Shown one piece after another: positions 43,024-51,316 of a stretch of 64,000 bases of DNA. Origin of the DNA: a virus; IMG/VR virus record IMGVR_UViG_3300030108_004965, positions 1-64,000 of that record. One strand, written 5' to 3'. The number at the start of each line of letters is the position of its first letter. The stretch's first letter is position 1. Made by a program: the position numbers and the translations under genes. The notes under the pieces were generated by a model. That model had not been told where the DNA came from, ran no database searches, and was given only the letters and a program-made list of their open reading frames with translations.

Positions 43024-44357
43024 AAAACTCTCTCAAAAAACGACTCCAAAGTATTATCAATCTTTTTTATTTTTTCATCAGTTATACCAATAAAAGTACC
43101 TATTAGGATTGAATTTCTGGTTGCCAAATTAGCATTATGAAATTTTTTATAATCGTGTTTTAATCTTAGCTTTTTATAAGCTGGGTGATATAGTAGATTT
43201 CCAGTAAAATAAGGCCTTGTTTGGATTTTGTTAGATTCTAAATAATCAATAAACTGATGTCTATTAAAAAATTCATTATCCTTTAAAATGGGCATAAACC
43301 CAAACCAACATGGATCTGATCTTTTTGTTTTCTTTGGTAGTATAAAAAACTCTTCATATTTCTTAAAAACATTTATTAGTTTTTTAAAATTGTCTCTCCT
43401 CGCTTGTTCCAAGGTTGGTAGTTTTTTTATCTGCTCTAGACCAATTGCGCCTTGTAATTCTAAAGGTTTTAAATTATAACCTATTTCATCAAAAACATAT
43501 CGGTGATCGTAGATCAAACTTCTATCGCTTTTAAACCAACTTTTGAATCGATTTCCGCATGCTGTCGACTGCATCACGCAGCCGGGCTTTTTCTCATTAC
43601 AATAACAGGCTCTTCCCCAGTCTCTGATGCTGTTAATGGTACGATTCAATAGATAATCGTCAGTTGCTACAAACCCACCTTCTCCTAGGGTCATATGGTG
43701 AGCGGGATAAAATGAACAAGTTGACATAAGACCAAAAGATCCCAGTTTTTTATCATCGTAGTATGAACCCAGAGCGTCACACGCATCTTCGAGAAAAACT
43801 AATTTATATTTATCAACTATGCTCATCAATCTTTCCATGTCTGGTGGGTTACCGAGAACATGGGCAAAAATAATCCCTTTTATTTCTCTTTTGGTATCCT
43901 TGGCTAACAACTCCTCTACTTGATCTAGATCTAAATTTAGACTTGGAATTTCAACATCAACAAAAACAGGCTCTAAACCTAATTGAATTAAGGGATTGAT
44001 AGTTGTAGGAAAACAAACTACCGGAGTTATAAACTTATCACCTCTTTTAATCCTATATTTCTTAGGGCACTTATTTTCACTTAGCAACGAGGATACCATT
44101 AATAAATTAGCAGAACTGCCTGAGTTTGTTAGTGTTCCCATTTTTTTACCTAAATTAATTGGAAAATTTAGTTCAAATTCTCTGCATTTTTTTCCAAATA
44201 CCAACCAGCCATCCAGTAGTGAATCAAATGCTGCTCTATATTCTTCAAAACCAATGTGTGGTCCCGAGTAGCTTACCCACTCAGATTGTTCGTTATTTTC
44301 ATCTAAATAACATTTTAAGAGTTCATAGATTTTGTTTCTTTTTTCTTCTTGTGTCAT
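43020..44357 (-). CDS. RfbH/E1-type PMP- and iron-sulphur-dependent 3-dehydrase
   Basis: A 445-residue member of the DegT/StrS fold. At SFYPAHHMTLGEGG the position of the usual PLP-binding lysine is His (H220), the diagnostic change of CDP-4-keto-6-deoxyglucose-3-dehydrase (E1, RfbH/DdhC/AscC) and of ColD. E1 also holds a [2Fe-2S] cluster on a C-x57-C-x-C-x7-C motif. Here C193, C251 and C253 keep that spacing exactly, with C260 or C267 as fourth ligand. D191 is the pyridine-nitrogen aspartate. The enzyme removes the 3-hydroxyl on the way to 3,6-dideoxyhexoses. Its reductase partner (E3) is not in this window. It would therefore depend on a host or distant phage reductase. Confidence 0.9.
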   Translation of the reverse strand: MTQEEKRNKIYELLKCYLDENNEQSEWVSYSGPHIGFEEYRAAFDSLLDGWLVFGKKCREFELNFPINLGKKMGTLTNSGSSANLLMVSSLLSENKCPKKYRIKRGDKFITPVVCFPTTINPLIQLGLEPVFVDVEIPSLNLDLDQVEELLAKDTKREIKGIIFAHVLGNPPDMERLMSIVDKYKLVFLEDACDALGSYYDDKKLGSFGLMSTCSFYPAHHMTLGEGGFVATDDYLLNRTINSIRDWGRACYCNEKKPGCVMQSTACGNRFKSWFKSDRSLIYDHRYVFDEIGYNLKPLELQGAIGLEQIKKLPTLEQARRDNFKKLINVFKKYEEFFILPKKTKRSDPCWFGFMPILKDNEFFNRHQFIDYLESNKIQTRPYFTGNLLYHPAYKKLRLKHDYKKFHNANLATRNSILIGTFIGITDEKIKKIDNTLESFFERVL

Positions 44358-45193
44358 TTTTGTCCTAATAGTATTTTATCAATAGCAGACCATATTGTGT
44401 ATTGTTGTTTAAACCCAGTCTTGTGCAATTTATTTACATCCAAGTACATGTTCTTAACTTGTACTATTTTATGAAACTCGGGAGGCTCTATCGATTCTAT
44501 TTTGCTTTTTGAGCCTAGAGAGTTTTTACAATACATTATCACATCTTTTATCTTAGTAGGCTTACCAGATCCAATGTTAATTATATCATTTGTACTAGAG
44601 TTGCTTATACAGCACTTAATCGCATTACAAACATCGTCCACGTACATATAGTCCCTAACATGTTCTCCGTCATCGTATAGCTGTATGTCCTCGTTGTTTT
44701 TTAGATTACCAATCATAAACTGTAGCGCATTTTTTTTCTTTGAAACACCGGCATCAGATTCTCCAATAACATTACAAAGTCTCAAAATCCTATATTTCAT
44801 GTTGTGCGTTTCACAGTATGAGATTAGCATCTGTTCTGCTGTTCTCTTGGTTATGGAATAAAAACCTTTTGGATCACAAACGGACAGTTCAGTAGCTGGG
44901 AGATCTAGCGTTTTTCCATAAACAAACCAAGAACTTACAAAATTAAAAATCAGTTCGGTCTGATTTTTATTGGCCTCTAGTACTTCCAATAATTTAATTA
45001 AATTTGTCTCAACGTCCAAGAAGGGCTTATCGAAAATGTTGTAATTCGTTGTCGTACTTATAAAGTATAGCAATTCATTACTTTCAGAAGTGTTTTGTTC
45101 TCTCGGAATTTTAATCACTTCATCAGAAAATAAATTACAATATCTAGATCCTATAAACCCAGACGAGCCATAAATGGAAATTTTATTATTCAT
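44354..45193 (-). CDS. Nucleotide-sugar reductase/epimerase (extended SDR), possibly abequose/paratose-synthase-like
   Basis: A 279-residue SDR with GSSGFIGSRY (9-18), the catalytic Ser in FVSSWFVYG, and Y112-xxx-K116 (GFYSITKRTAEQ). RDYMYVDDV near 195 is typical of extended SDRs. It is coupled by ATGA to the RfbH-like gene. In O-antigen clusters RfbH is followed by an SDR (RfbJ abequose or paratose synthase) that reduces the 4-keto group of the 3,6-dideoxy sugar. The same job here is a reasonable inference from position and size, not from diagnostic residues. Confidence 0.75.
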   Translation of the reverse strand: MNNKISIYGSSGFIGSRYCNLFSDEVIKIPREQNTSESNELLYFISTTTNYNIFDKPFLDVETNLIKLLEVLEANKNQTELIFNFVSSWFVYGKTLDLPATELSVCDPKGFYSITKRTAEQMLISYCETHNMKYRILRLCNVIGESDAGVSKKKNALQFMIGNLKNNEDIQLYDDGEHVRDYMYVDDVCNAIKCCISNSSTNDIINIGSGKPTKIKDVIMYCKNSLGSKSKIESIEPPEFHKIVQVKNMYLDVNKLHKTGFKQQYTIWSAIDKILLGQK

Positions 45194-45947
45194 TGTTGTT
45201 TCTTTTGTCTTTAGGGATCGATCTCAGGGCCCTAAATTTGTCTAAATTCTCGTCAATAGGGTCACTAGGTCTTTTCATATATTTTGTTGAGCGACCTTTT
45301 TTATCTTCAGTATTTTTTAAATAGTAATAAAGTGCTATAGATTTTCTAGTAAAATTATCCGGACAATTAAGGACCTCTGGATGTCCATGATATGATGTTT
45401 CATTTGTGTTGAAAATAACCAATCTGTTAAAGATAGGTAAGATTTTCTGCTTACATTCAGTCATTTCTTTGTCCCAAAGTTCCAAGTGTCCTCCGTATTC
45501 CTCCCTCCAATCTTTGTTCAAAAACAAAATAGCGTTCAAGCAACGGATGTTTTTCGTTTTATAGTGAACATTGAAATCAGCATGAATGTCAAGCTTACCA
45601 CCTCTTTGTATCTGATGTAGTCCACCGCCGATCAAATCGGTATCAGCAATCAGACCTTCATTTCTTGTTAGTTTCTCTAAAAATTTTAAAAATTCGTCAG
45701 AATTCATAAAATTTATTATTTTACTTATTGGCTCTTCATATTCTTCTATATTTGAATTCATTAGTTTTTTTTCTAATGGATTATCATATTCTGTCCATTT
45801 TACTTGTGAAGGAGATGGGAATACCCGTAAAGCTTGATCGAGATACTTGTCTATCATAAAGTTATCTATGACTATGTGAGGGAATGGACTAGCACTGATG
45901 TATCTGCTGCTATTGTTTTCAGCAAATGTTAAGTCAACTTTTATCAT
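45186..45947 (-). CDS. 2-oxoglutarate/Fe(II)-dependent oxygenase
   Basis: A 253-residue protein of the prolyl-4-hydroxylase-like fold. Iron ligands are H122-x-D124 (KLDIHADFNVH) and a distal His in SYHGHPE (H187 or H189); R201 in TRKSIALYYYL would bind 2-oxoglutarate. EEYGGHLELWD is the conserved strand between them. Phages often carry such oxygenases. In this cluster it may hydroxylate a sugar, lipid or protein side chain that then receives a glycan. Overlaps neighbours by 4 and 8 bases. Confidence 0.85.
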   Translation of the reverse strand: MIKVDLTFAENNSSRYISASPFPHIVIDNFMIDKYLDQALRVFPSPSQVKWTEYDNPLEKKLMNSNIEEYEEPISKIINFMNSDEFLKFLEKLTRNEGLIADTDLIGGGLHQIQRGGKLDIHADFNVHYKTKNIRCLNAILFLNKDWREEYGGHLELWDKEMTECKQKILPIFNRLVIFNTNETSYHGHPEVLNCPDNFTRKSIALYYYLKNTEDKKGRSTKYMKRPSDPIDENLDKFRALRSIPKDKRNNNE

Positions 45948-46756
45948 GCCACCCCTCTCAGATAGTAATTTATAAATTGATCATCTTTCTCTAAAAAACT
46001 GAATACTAGGTTAGACAACTCATTATTAAACTCAATTATTCCGGGATAGAATAGGTCCATGGATACCCCATGCTTAGATGAAAGCTCTTTTCTTTTCCAG
46101 ATGTCTATAGAGTCATAAGCAGGTCTATTTCCAGATCCATTGTGAAAAATCAAATCATCATAAACAGCAAACATAAGAGGGTGTAAGTCACAACAGTTAG
46201 TTCTTAACATTTTGCCCCAGACGACCCCTAGGTTGTCCAAGGTCTCTTTCAATAATACACCGGCACAACTTGCTCCTCTAGAGGGATTTAATTCCCAAGA
46301 TAAATTATTGTTTTTCCAAAAACCGTATGTAGTCGCAAGGAAACAAGGGTGAGGATAAGGCTTAAATTTTTCATCAAGCAAAGGCTCTATGTTCTCTTCC
46401 CTAGAGATTGCAACTAGGGGGTAAACTTGTAGTTTATTAATTATTTTTTCATACCAAGAGTCATTAATTGGAAAAGCATCAGGGTCTATAAACACAATCA
46501 CATCATTATCACTGGGGTTGAATGAATTCAAAATATTGTACATTTTATTCATTTTCACATAATGCTTGTTTTCAACACTTGAAATGTCATAAACATTAGT
46601 AGAATGTAATTTCAATTCATTTTTTACAGAACCTACATCAATCTCTGTTATTCCACAAATAACTTTATATTCAACAGTGGTATTTTTTTTTATGAACCTA
46701 GACTGCAGATTCATCCACTTATGTGATTTATGGTGGTTTGTCATTAAATAGAGCAT
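45944..46756 (-). CDS. Putative GT-A glycosyltransferase
   Basis: A 270-residue protein. VIVFIDPDAFPIND around residue 87-99 holds a DxD metal-binding motif (D91-P-D93) after a hydrophobic strand, as in GT-A transferases. The N-terminus LYLMTNHHKSHKW is the first strand. The family is not certain. ATG at 46756 keeps the first strand; an ATG at 46744 that overlaps the previous stop (TAATG) would remove four residues and is also possible. Confidence 0.6.
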   Translation of the reverse strand: MLYLMTNHHKSHKWMNLQSRFIKKNTTVEYKVICGITEIDVGSVKNELKLHSTNVYDISSVENKHYVKMNKMYNILNSFNPSDNDVIVFIDPDAFPINDSWYEKIINKLQVYPLVAISREENIEPLLDEKFKPYPHPCFLATTYGFWKNNNLSWELNPSRGASCAGVLLKETLDNLGVVWGKMLRTNCCDLHPLMFAVYDDLIFHNGSGNRPAYDSIDIWKRKELSSKHGVSMDLFYPGIIEFNNELSNLVFSFLEKDDQFINYYLRGVA

Positions 46757-47367
46757 TTTACCACCCCTACATCTTTGAATAAATCAAACTCTTTTAGATT
46801 TCTATAAAAAGGTTTTTCTGGTAGATCCTCTACATGATCCGGATAATTTTGCATTAACATCAAGCCTCTCGCAGCCTGCTCGGGAGACATGTAGGCATTC
46901 CATCCATTGATTTGAATGTTGTCTTCATGATACATAACTTCTCCACGACCTTCATAACGACCCTTTCTGAACCACCTCGCGGCATCTTCATCATCTGTTA
47001 GTATCATTCCCCCTTTACCAATCTTTAAGTGCTTTTTGATATGAAAGGAAAGGCACATATAAGATCCCGGGATGTACATTCCGCTTGTAAGTCTTTTCGC
47101 TGCATCCCAAATTGGGTATGGCTCTAATTGATAAATGCCTTTCCACCTATAGTCTTTAAACTTTAGTGATCCTCCAGCATGTAAAATAGATTGAGGAACC
47201 GATAAATAAGTTCTAGAAGGTATTGTTACTTCTTCTACTTGCAAGTATTCACAGCACAACAAAAGAGCGTCTGTACAATTATCTGTTGAGACAGCATATT
47301 TCGATCCGCAATAATCTGCTACTGTTTCTTCAAACATCTTAACTATCTTATAAGGGTTGTGTCTCAC
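46744..47367 (-). CDS. Short DegT/DnrJ/StrS-family aminotransferase-like protein
   Basis: A 207-residue protein with the core of sugar aminotransferases: KYAVSTDNCTDALLL (PLP phosphate cup), IWDAAKR with D88, and SFHIKKHLKIGKGGM with K112 as likely PLP lysine. Usual members are 360-400 residues, so the C-terminal domain is missing, although the frame ends in an ordinary stop with a coupled neighbour. The start is a GTG at 47367 with GGAG five bases upstream, giving a GTGA overlap with the acetyltransferase. Whether it is active, acts as a dimer, or is degenerate cannot be judged. Confidence 0.72.
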   Translation of the reverse strand: MRHNPYKIVKMFEETVADYCGSKYAVSTDNCTDALLLCCEYLQVEEVTIPSRTYLSVPQSILHAGGSLKFKDYRWKGIYQLEPYPIWDAAKRLTSGMYIPGSYMCLSFHIKKHLKIGKGGMILTDDEDAARWFRKGRYEGRGEVMYHEDNIQINGWNAYMSPEQAARGLMLMQNYPDHVEDLPEKPFYRNLKEFDLFKDVGVVKCSI

Positions 47368-47747
47368 TTTTTCTCCATTAAATAATATTTGATTTCAAAA
47401 CCAGACTTCTCAAAGAGTTTTCTACTTGCTTCATTTTGTATTTTAACTTTTGCTTGTGCATTCGGGTGCGATTTCATTATTTCGTTAACCATAAAAGATG
47501 CAACCCCTTTACCTTGATGATCAGGGTGAGTTGCTACCCTTATATCATCATCTATTATACCAATATAACCGATTGGATTGTTGTTGTCAACACAAATATA
47601 AAAAAAATGAGAATTTTTTTTCATATAACTTTCATGATCTTTTTTGGAAATGACTTCTTGTTGTATGAAACCTTCTCTTACGCCATCTAAATTTCTTAAA
47701 TTACGGATGAACTCCCAGTAAACATAATTGTTTTTAATTAACTCCAT
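47364..47747 (-). CDS. GNAT-family N-acetyltransferase
   Basis: A 127-residue protein with the acetyl-CoA site HPDHQGKGVASFMV (motif A, QxxGxA-like), a following motif B (NEASRKLFEKSGFE) and a C-terminal strand. Length and motifs fit small GNATs such as those that acetylate amino-sugars (PseH-like). It is coupled by 4 bases to the aminotransferase gene, so the pair could make an N-acetylated amino-sugar. This pairing is common in surface-sugar pathways. Confidence 0.83.
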   Translation of the reverse strand: MELIKNNYVYWEFIRNLRNLDGVREGFIQQEVISKKDHESYMKKNSHFFYICVDNNNPIGYIGIIDDDIRVATHPDHQGKGVASFMVNEIMKSHPNAQAKVKIQNEASRKLFEKSGFEIKYYLMEKK

Positions 47748-48532
47748 ACGTCCACCTGATTTTTAAAAGGACTATTCGAGCCCAAAAGCCAGCCTGTTAA
47801 GTATCCTCGGGTATATTGCCAACCCTCTAAGTCAAGAAAAGGGTTCAGGCAAGACCCAATGTCCAAAAATGTGTTGTTTGGGTTATCTCTAAAGCATTCA
47901 TAAATTATAAAATTTGATAAAGAAGCGGCTGAGCAAAGTATTATTGCGTCATTTATTTGATTCTCTTTTATATAATTTTTAACTTTTTCTACTGTATCGT
48001 AATTCTCAATCATACAGTTTGATCCAATTTTAAATTCTTTTGAAATTTTAAATTTTAAATTAGATGTTTTTGCTAACTCATTCACAACATAAATTATTTC
48101 ACGATCAAAAAAAAGAGGAGCCAACTCTTTTATAAATCGAACATAATTGCCATTTATAAGCAAGTTGGAAAAAGTTAAGTTTTCATGGTCTCCGCCGTGA
48201 AAATCAATCATCCAATTAAAATTTTCTCTGCCGACATGAGCATCTGTTGCCGAGACAATACCTTTAAAATAGTTGTCTTGATTGTGCATGTAGCATTCTA
48301 TGAGCTTCTCTCTATACATCTGGTGTTTTTCAGGATAAAATTCTTTTTGCTCTTCTTTTGTGTATTTATTGGGCCCACGAATATCACCAGTAATATAGTA
48401 ATTCTCTGCTAGTACCACTGTTTTATTTTGCAAAATGAACAGTTCACCATCAGAAAATCTTGTGAAAGCAAAGTTTTCTTTGTTTTTTATCTTATTCAAT
48501 AATACATCAAACGCTTTTTTAAAATCTTTCAT
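47738..48532 (-). CDS. GT-D-fold glycosyltransferase-like protein
   Basis: A 264-residue protein. The FTRFSDGE motif at 23-30 and the distal LCSAASLSNFIIYECF plus TFLDIGSCLNP stretch resemble the GT-D fold (DUF1792) glycosyltransferases, whose 'RxGDGE' motif binds the sugar nucleotide. The Ser in place of Gly within the motif (RFSDGE) is slightly unusual. Donor and acceptor unknown. Overlaps the next gene by 10 bases and the previous by 14. Confidence 0.7.
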   Translation of the reverse strand: MKDFKKAFDVLLNKIKNKENFAFTRFSDGELFILQNKTVVLAENYYITGDIRGPNKYTKEEQKEFYPEKHQMYREKLIECYMHNQDNYFKGIVSATDAHVGRENFNWMIDFHGGDHENLTFSNLLINGNYVRFIKELAPLFFDREIIYVVNELAKTSNLKFKISKEFKIGSNCMIENYDTVEKVKNYIKENQINDAIILCSAASLSNFIIYECFRDNPNNTFLDIGSCLNPFLDLEGWQYTRGYLTGWLLGSNSPFKNQVDVWS

Positions 48533-49706
48533 ATAATTGGTCCTTAAAAATTAAAATTTGTCTCCAAAGCCTTGGGTTTTTCACCTCAAAACAAGAAGTT
48601 ATATTTAATGTATCGGCTCCCCATGGAAACTTCAAAAAAAATAGAAGATCTTCTGAATGTAAAACCCCTGCTATTTTTGAAGAGGGGACAGTATCTTCAT
48701 CAACAAAAGCTGCTTTGTTTCTTGCCAAGTCTAACATAAAAATTTGTTTTTTATCATATAATCTAAAATAAGTTTGTTCTGGTTTGTTTCTTCTTTTTGT
48801 ATTGACAAAAGAAATTAATTCATTGGCTTCTTTCAAAATGTCTTCGTTATTTTTTGACTTGTGTTCTAGAATTGGTTTTTCTCCTAGAAAAACTCTTTGC
48901 CATTTCAAATTATTTATTTTATTACGTTCTCCACAATCCTCATAAAGTAATTGGTCTTCATAAAACAAAATCTGCAATGGTAAATCGCCTAAATCTTTAA
49001 TAATTTCATTTATGTTGATTATGTAATCATTCAAAAATTTATTATATTCTTTACAGAAATAAATAAAACTAGCAAACGGGATAACAACTTTTGGCTTGAA
49101 GTAATCATAATATTTTCTTATCATATTTTTATGAAAACTTTTTGCCTCGGTCAGACCTTGAACATCGTCTTTGTTTGCATAATACCCGGCTAAAGAGAAT
49201 TGCATGAACCAAAAATCTATTTTTGGATATTTATTTTTTATCAAAACACATTGAGATCTGCTTAATTGACAATCATTTTGATTCAAATAAACCTTATCAT
49301 TGACTTTGAAGACATAAGCGGAATCATGACCAGTTGGATAGTTTGAAATAGACAAAAAATTATTTAATTTAAATTCTTTGTTAGGAGGTATTTCAGCACA
49401 TTTAAAACCAATTTTCCTAAGGTTATTAGCCACATTTTTATTTTTACGCAACGGCAACAAAACATTAATTTCTCTACTGGTGTTTTCTATTATCTTTTTT
49501 AAAGTTGGCCAATGCAGGTGATCTGGGTGTTCGTGTGTGATTATAATAAATTTTATTTTTTCATAATCAATTTTTTCGGTTTCCCTTAGTAGAGACCACG
49601 AATCATTAAAAACCTTACCAAAGAACCATGGGTCAAAAATAACAGACTCTTCCTCATTTTCAATTAAAAAACAAGCGTGATTTATAAACCTAATTTCAGC
49701 AGTCAC
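48519..49706 (-). CDS. Metallo-beta-lactamase-fold hydrolase
   Basis: A 395-residue protein. THEHPDHLH at 57-65 is the metal-binding HxHxDH motif (H58, H60, D62, H63), and further ligand candidates follow in YPTGHDSAYVF. The start FINHACFLIENEEESVIFDPWFFG matches UlaG-like and CMP-sialic-acid-hydroxylase-like branches of the superfamily. A C-terminal region of about 130 residues (FRLYDKKQIFMLDLARN) has no clear fold. Substrate unknown. The GTG start at 49706 forms GTGA with the previous gene and has AGGAGG seven bases upstream. Confidence 0.78.
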   Translation of the reverse strand: MTAEIRFINHACFLIENEEESVIFDPWFFGKVFNDSWSLLRETEKIDYEKIKFIIITHEHPDHLHWPTLKKIIENTSREINVLLPLRKNKNVANNLRKIGFKCAEIPPNKEFKLNNFLSISNYPTGHDSAYVFKVNDKVYLNQNDCQLSRSQCVLIKNKYPKIDFWFMQFSLAGYYANKDDVQGLTEAKSFHKNMIRKYYDYFKPKVVIPFASFIYFCKEYNKFLNDYIININEIIKDLGDLPLQILFYEDQLLYEDCGERNKINNLKWQRVFLGEKPILEHKSKNNEDILKEANELISFVNTKRRNKPEQTYFRLYDKKQIFMLDLARNKAAFVDEDTVPSSKIAGVLHSEDLLFFLKFPWGADTLNITSCFEVKNPRLWRQILIFKDQLYERF

Positions 49707-51316
49707 AGAGACACCTCCTTAACAGTTTTCCATCCCTTCCGAAGTCCAGTTTGAACACAAACATCTCTCTCAGAGAAAAACTTCTGATGAGATACGGCGG
49801 AGTTTGTTGATGTCGCCTTATTATCAATACCCAGTTCGTTCCCCAATATCGATCCGTGCAACTCTGGGTCTTCAGGAGGGTGAGGCGGACAATATGTTGG
49901 GATTCCACCATGTATCTTCGCCATAAATCCGAATTGAATATCCTCTCCGTTATCCCAAGTCACAGGTTTTTCTTGCCAGAGGTACCTAAGCCACTCTCTC
50001 TTAAAGAACCAAGAGTGCCCAACGAGATCAACTTCTGTTACCTCAGGATTTTGTGTTGGCCAACCACATCTGTCGTGATTGACGTAGCGATTTCCCTTCA
50101 GGATGATTCCCGCTGATCCCATGATACCCTCGTGAGTCTTCATTGTTTCTAAGCAGTTCTCGTGCCATCTACGGCCCGGTATTGTATCGTCGTCATAAAG
50201 TGCCACGTATTCTGTATCTGCCAAGAGTGCTGCGGCGAATCTGCCATAGAACTTCCAATTAAAATCGTTCTTAAAAACTCTATCAACCCCAAGAGTTTCA
50301 GGATCAAAATCCTTATTATCTTCGTGGTAGTTTATCCATAGCCAGATTTGCGCTGGTTTAATAGATTGTGCTCTGATTGCATCGACTTGCATCTTCAGAT
50401 TATATGGTCTTCTGTAGCAATTCAGAATGACAGTGATGTCTCCCTCTTTGGATTCGTGCTTTGTGACCTCGAACAACTTGTCTTGGATTTTTGATACCAC
50501 AACGTCTCGTTGAGAATCAACATAATCGATCAAATCTTGCCCTTTAAGGCCTTTGAACCAAGGTTCATAGGTACACCCATTAAGGTGGTTTGTCATTAGC
50601 TTACAGCCTAACATACGGGCTTCTAAAATGACCCTACAAAAACTCTCCAATGTCTTAGGGAAGAAAACAAATTTGTCATACTTTGCAAGAGTAGAAAGAT
50701 ACTGCTCGTAAGGCAGTTTTGGTATCAAGTCGTACTCTACATTCTTTTTTAAGCATGTATCAACTGCTTCCTTTGTTCCTTTGATGATATTTGGGTCATT
50801 AATGATCATCGCTTTGTTATTCTTCTCAGAGATTTTACTTCTAATTAAATCAAGTTGCTCCCTCGACCAAAGAGAGCAACCCAGATTCGTAACATTATTG
50901 ATACCCAAATTCTCTGATAATACTTGGGTGTGTTTAATTGATTGACAAAAGACGTGTTTTGCTGATGCGTAGAAATCACGATTGATAATGAAATTTGCTG
51001 GTGCTTTAAAGTTTTTAAAATCAGCAGGATTTCTATTAGACAAGTATTTGTGATCATGTTCTAAAATACAGTATTCCGCTGAGGCTTGTAAGAACTTTAA
51101 AATCTTTGGTTTTAGTCTAAAGAAGTTAGAAACCAAAAAAGTAAAACCCATTTCATTATATAATTTAAGGTGATTAAGAGAAAACTCTTCAGAATTAAAT
51201 TTACAAACCTTAATTCCTTTATTTTCTAACTCTTGGATTAACAATTTATCATAAGTCTCTGCTCCGCCTTGGACTTGACTATAGAAGAAGTCGGCTATGA
51301 AAACTACCTTTTTCAA
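49703..51316 (-). CDS. Two-domain glycosyltransferase (GT4-like plus GT2-like)
   Basis: A 537-residue protein. The first half has FFYSQVQGGAETYDKLL, the donor-side loop of GT4 (group 1) enzymes, and an EYDLIPKLPYEQYLSTLAKYDKF-like middle. From about residue 288 a GT2 domain starts (DITVILNCYRRPYNL), with DDD near 374 (YVALYDDDTIPG) as the metal site and WDNGEDIQFGF as the probable catalytic base region. Such fusions add two sugars in order. The start is a TTG at 51316, which overlaps the previous stop (TTGA) and has GGAG about 6 bases upstream. The next ATG would delete about 50 residues. Confidence 0.83.
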   Translation of the reverse strand: MKKVVFIADFFYSQVQGGAETYDKLLIQELENKGIKVCKFNSEEFSLNHLKLYNEMGFTFLVSNFFRLKPKILKFLQASAEYCILEHDHKYLSNRNPADFKNFKAPANFIINRDFYASAKHVFCQSIKHTQVLSENLGINNVTNLGCSLWSREQLDLIRSKISEKNNKAMIINDPNIIKGTKEAVDTCLKKNVEYDLIPKLPYEQYLSTLAKYDKFVFFPKTLESFCRVILEARMLGCKLMTNHLNGCTYEPWFKGLKGQDLIDYVDSQRDVVVSKIQDKLFEVTKHESKEGDITVILNCYRRPYNLKMQVDAIRAQSIKPAQIWLWINYHEDNKDFDPETLGVDRVFKNDFNWKFYGRFAAALLADTEYVALYDDDTIPGRRWHENCLETMKTHEGIMGSAGIILKGNRYVNHDRCGWPTQNPEVTEVDLVGHSWFFKREWLRYLWQEKPVTWDNGEDIQFGFMAKIHGGIPTYCPPHPPEDPELHGSILGNELGIDNKATSTNSAVSHQKFFSERDVCVQTGLRKGWKTVKEVSL

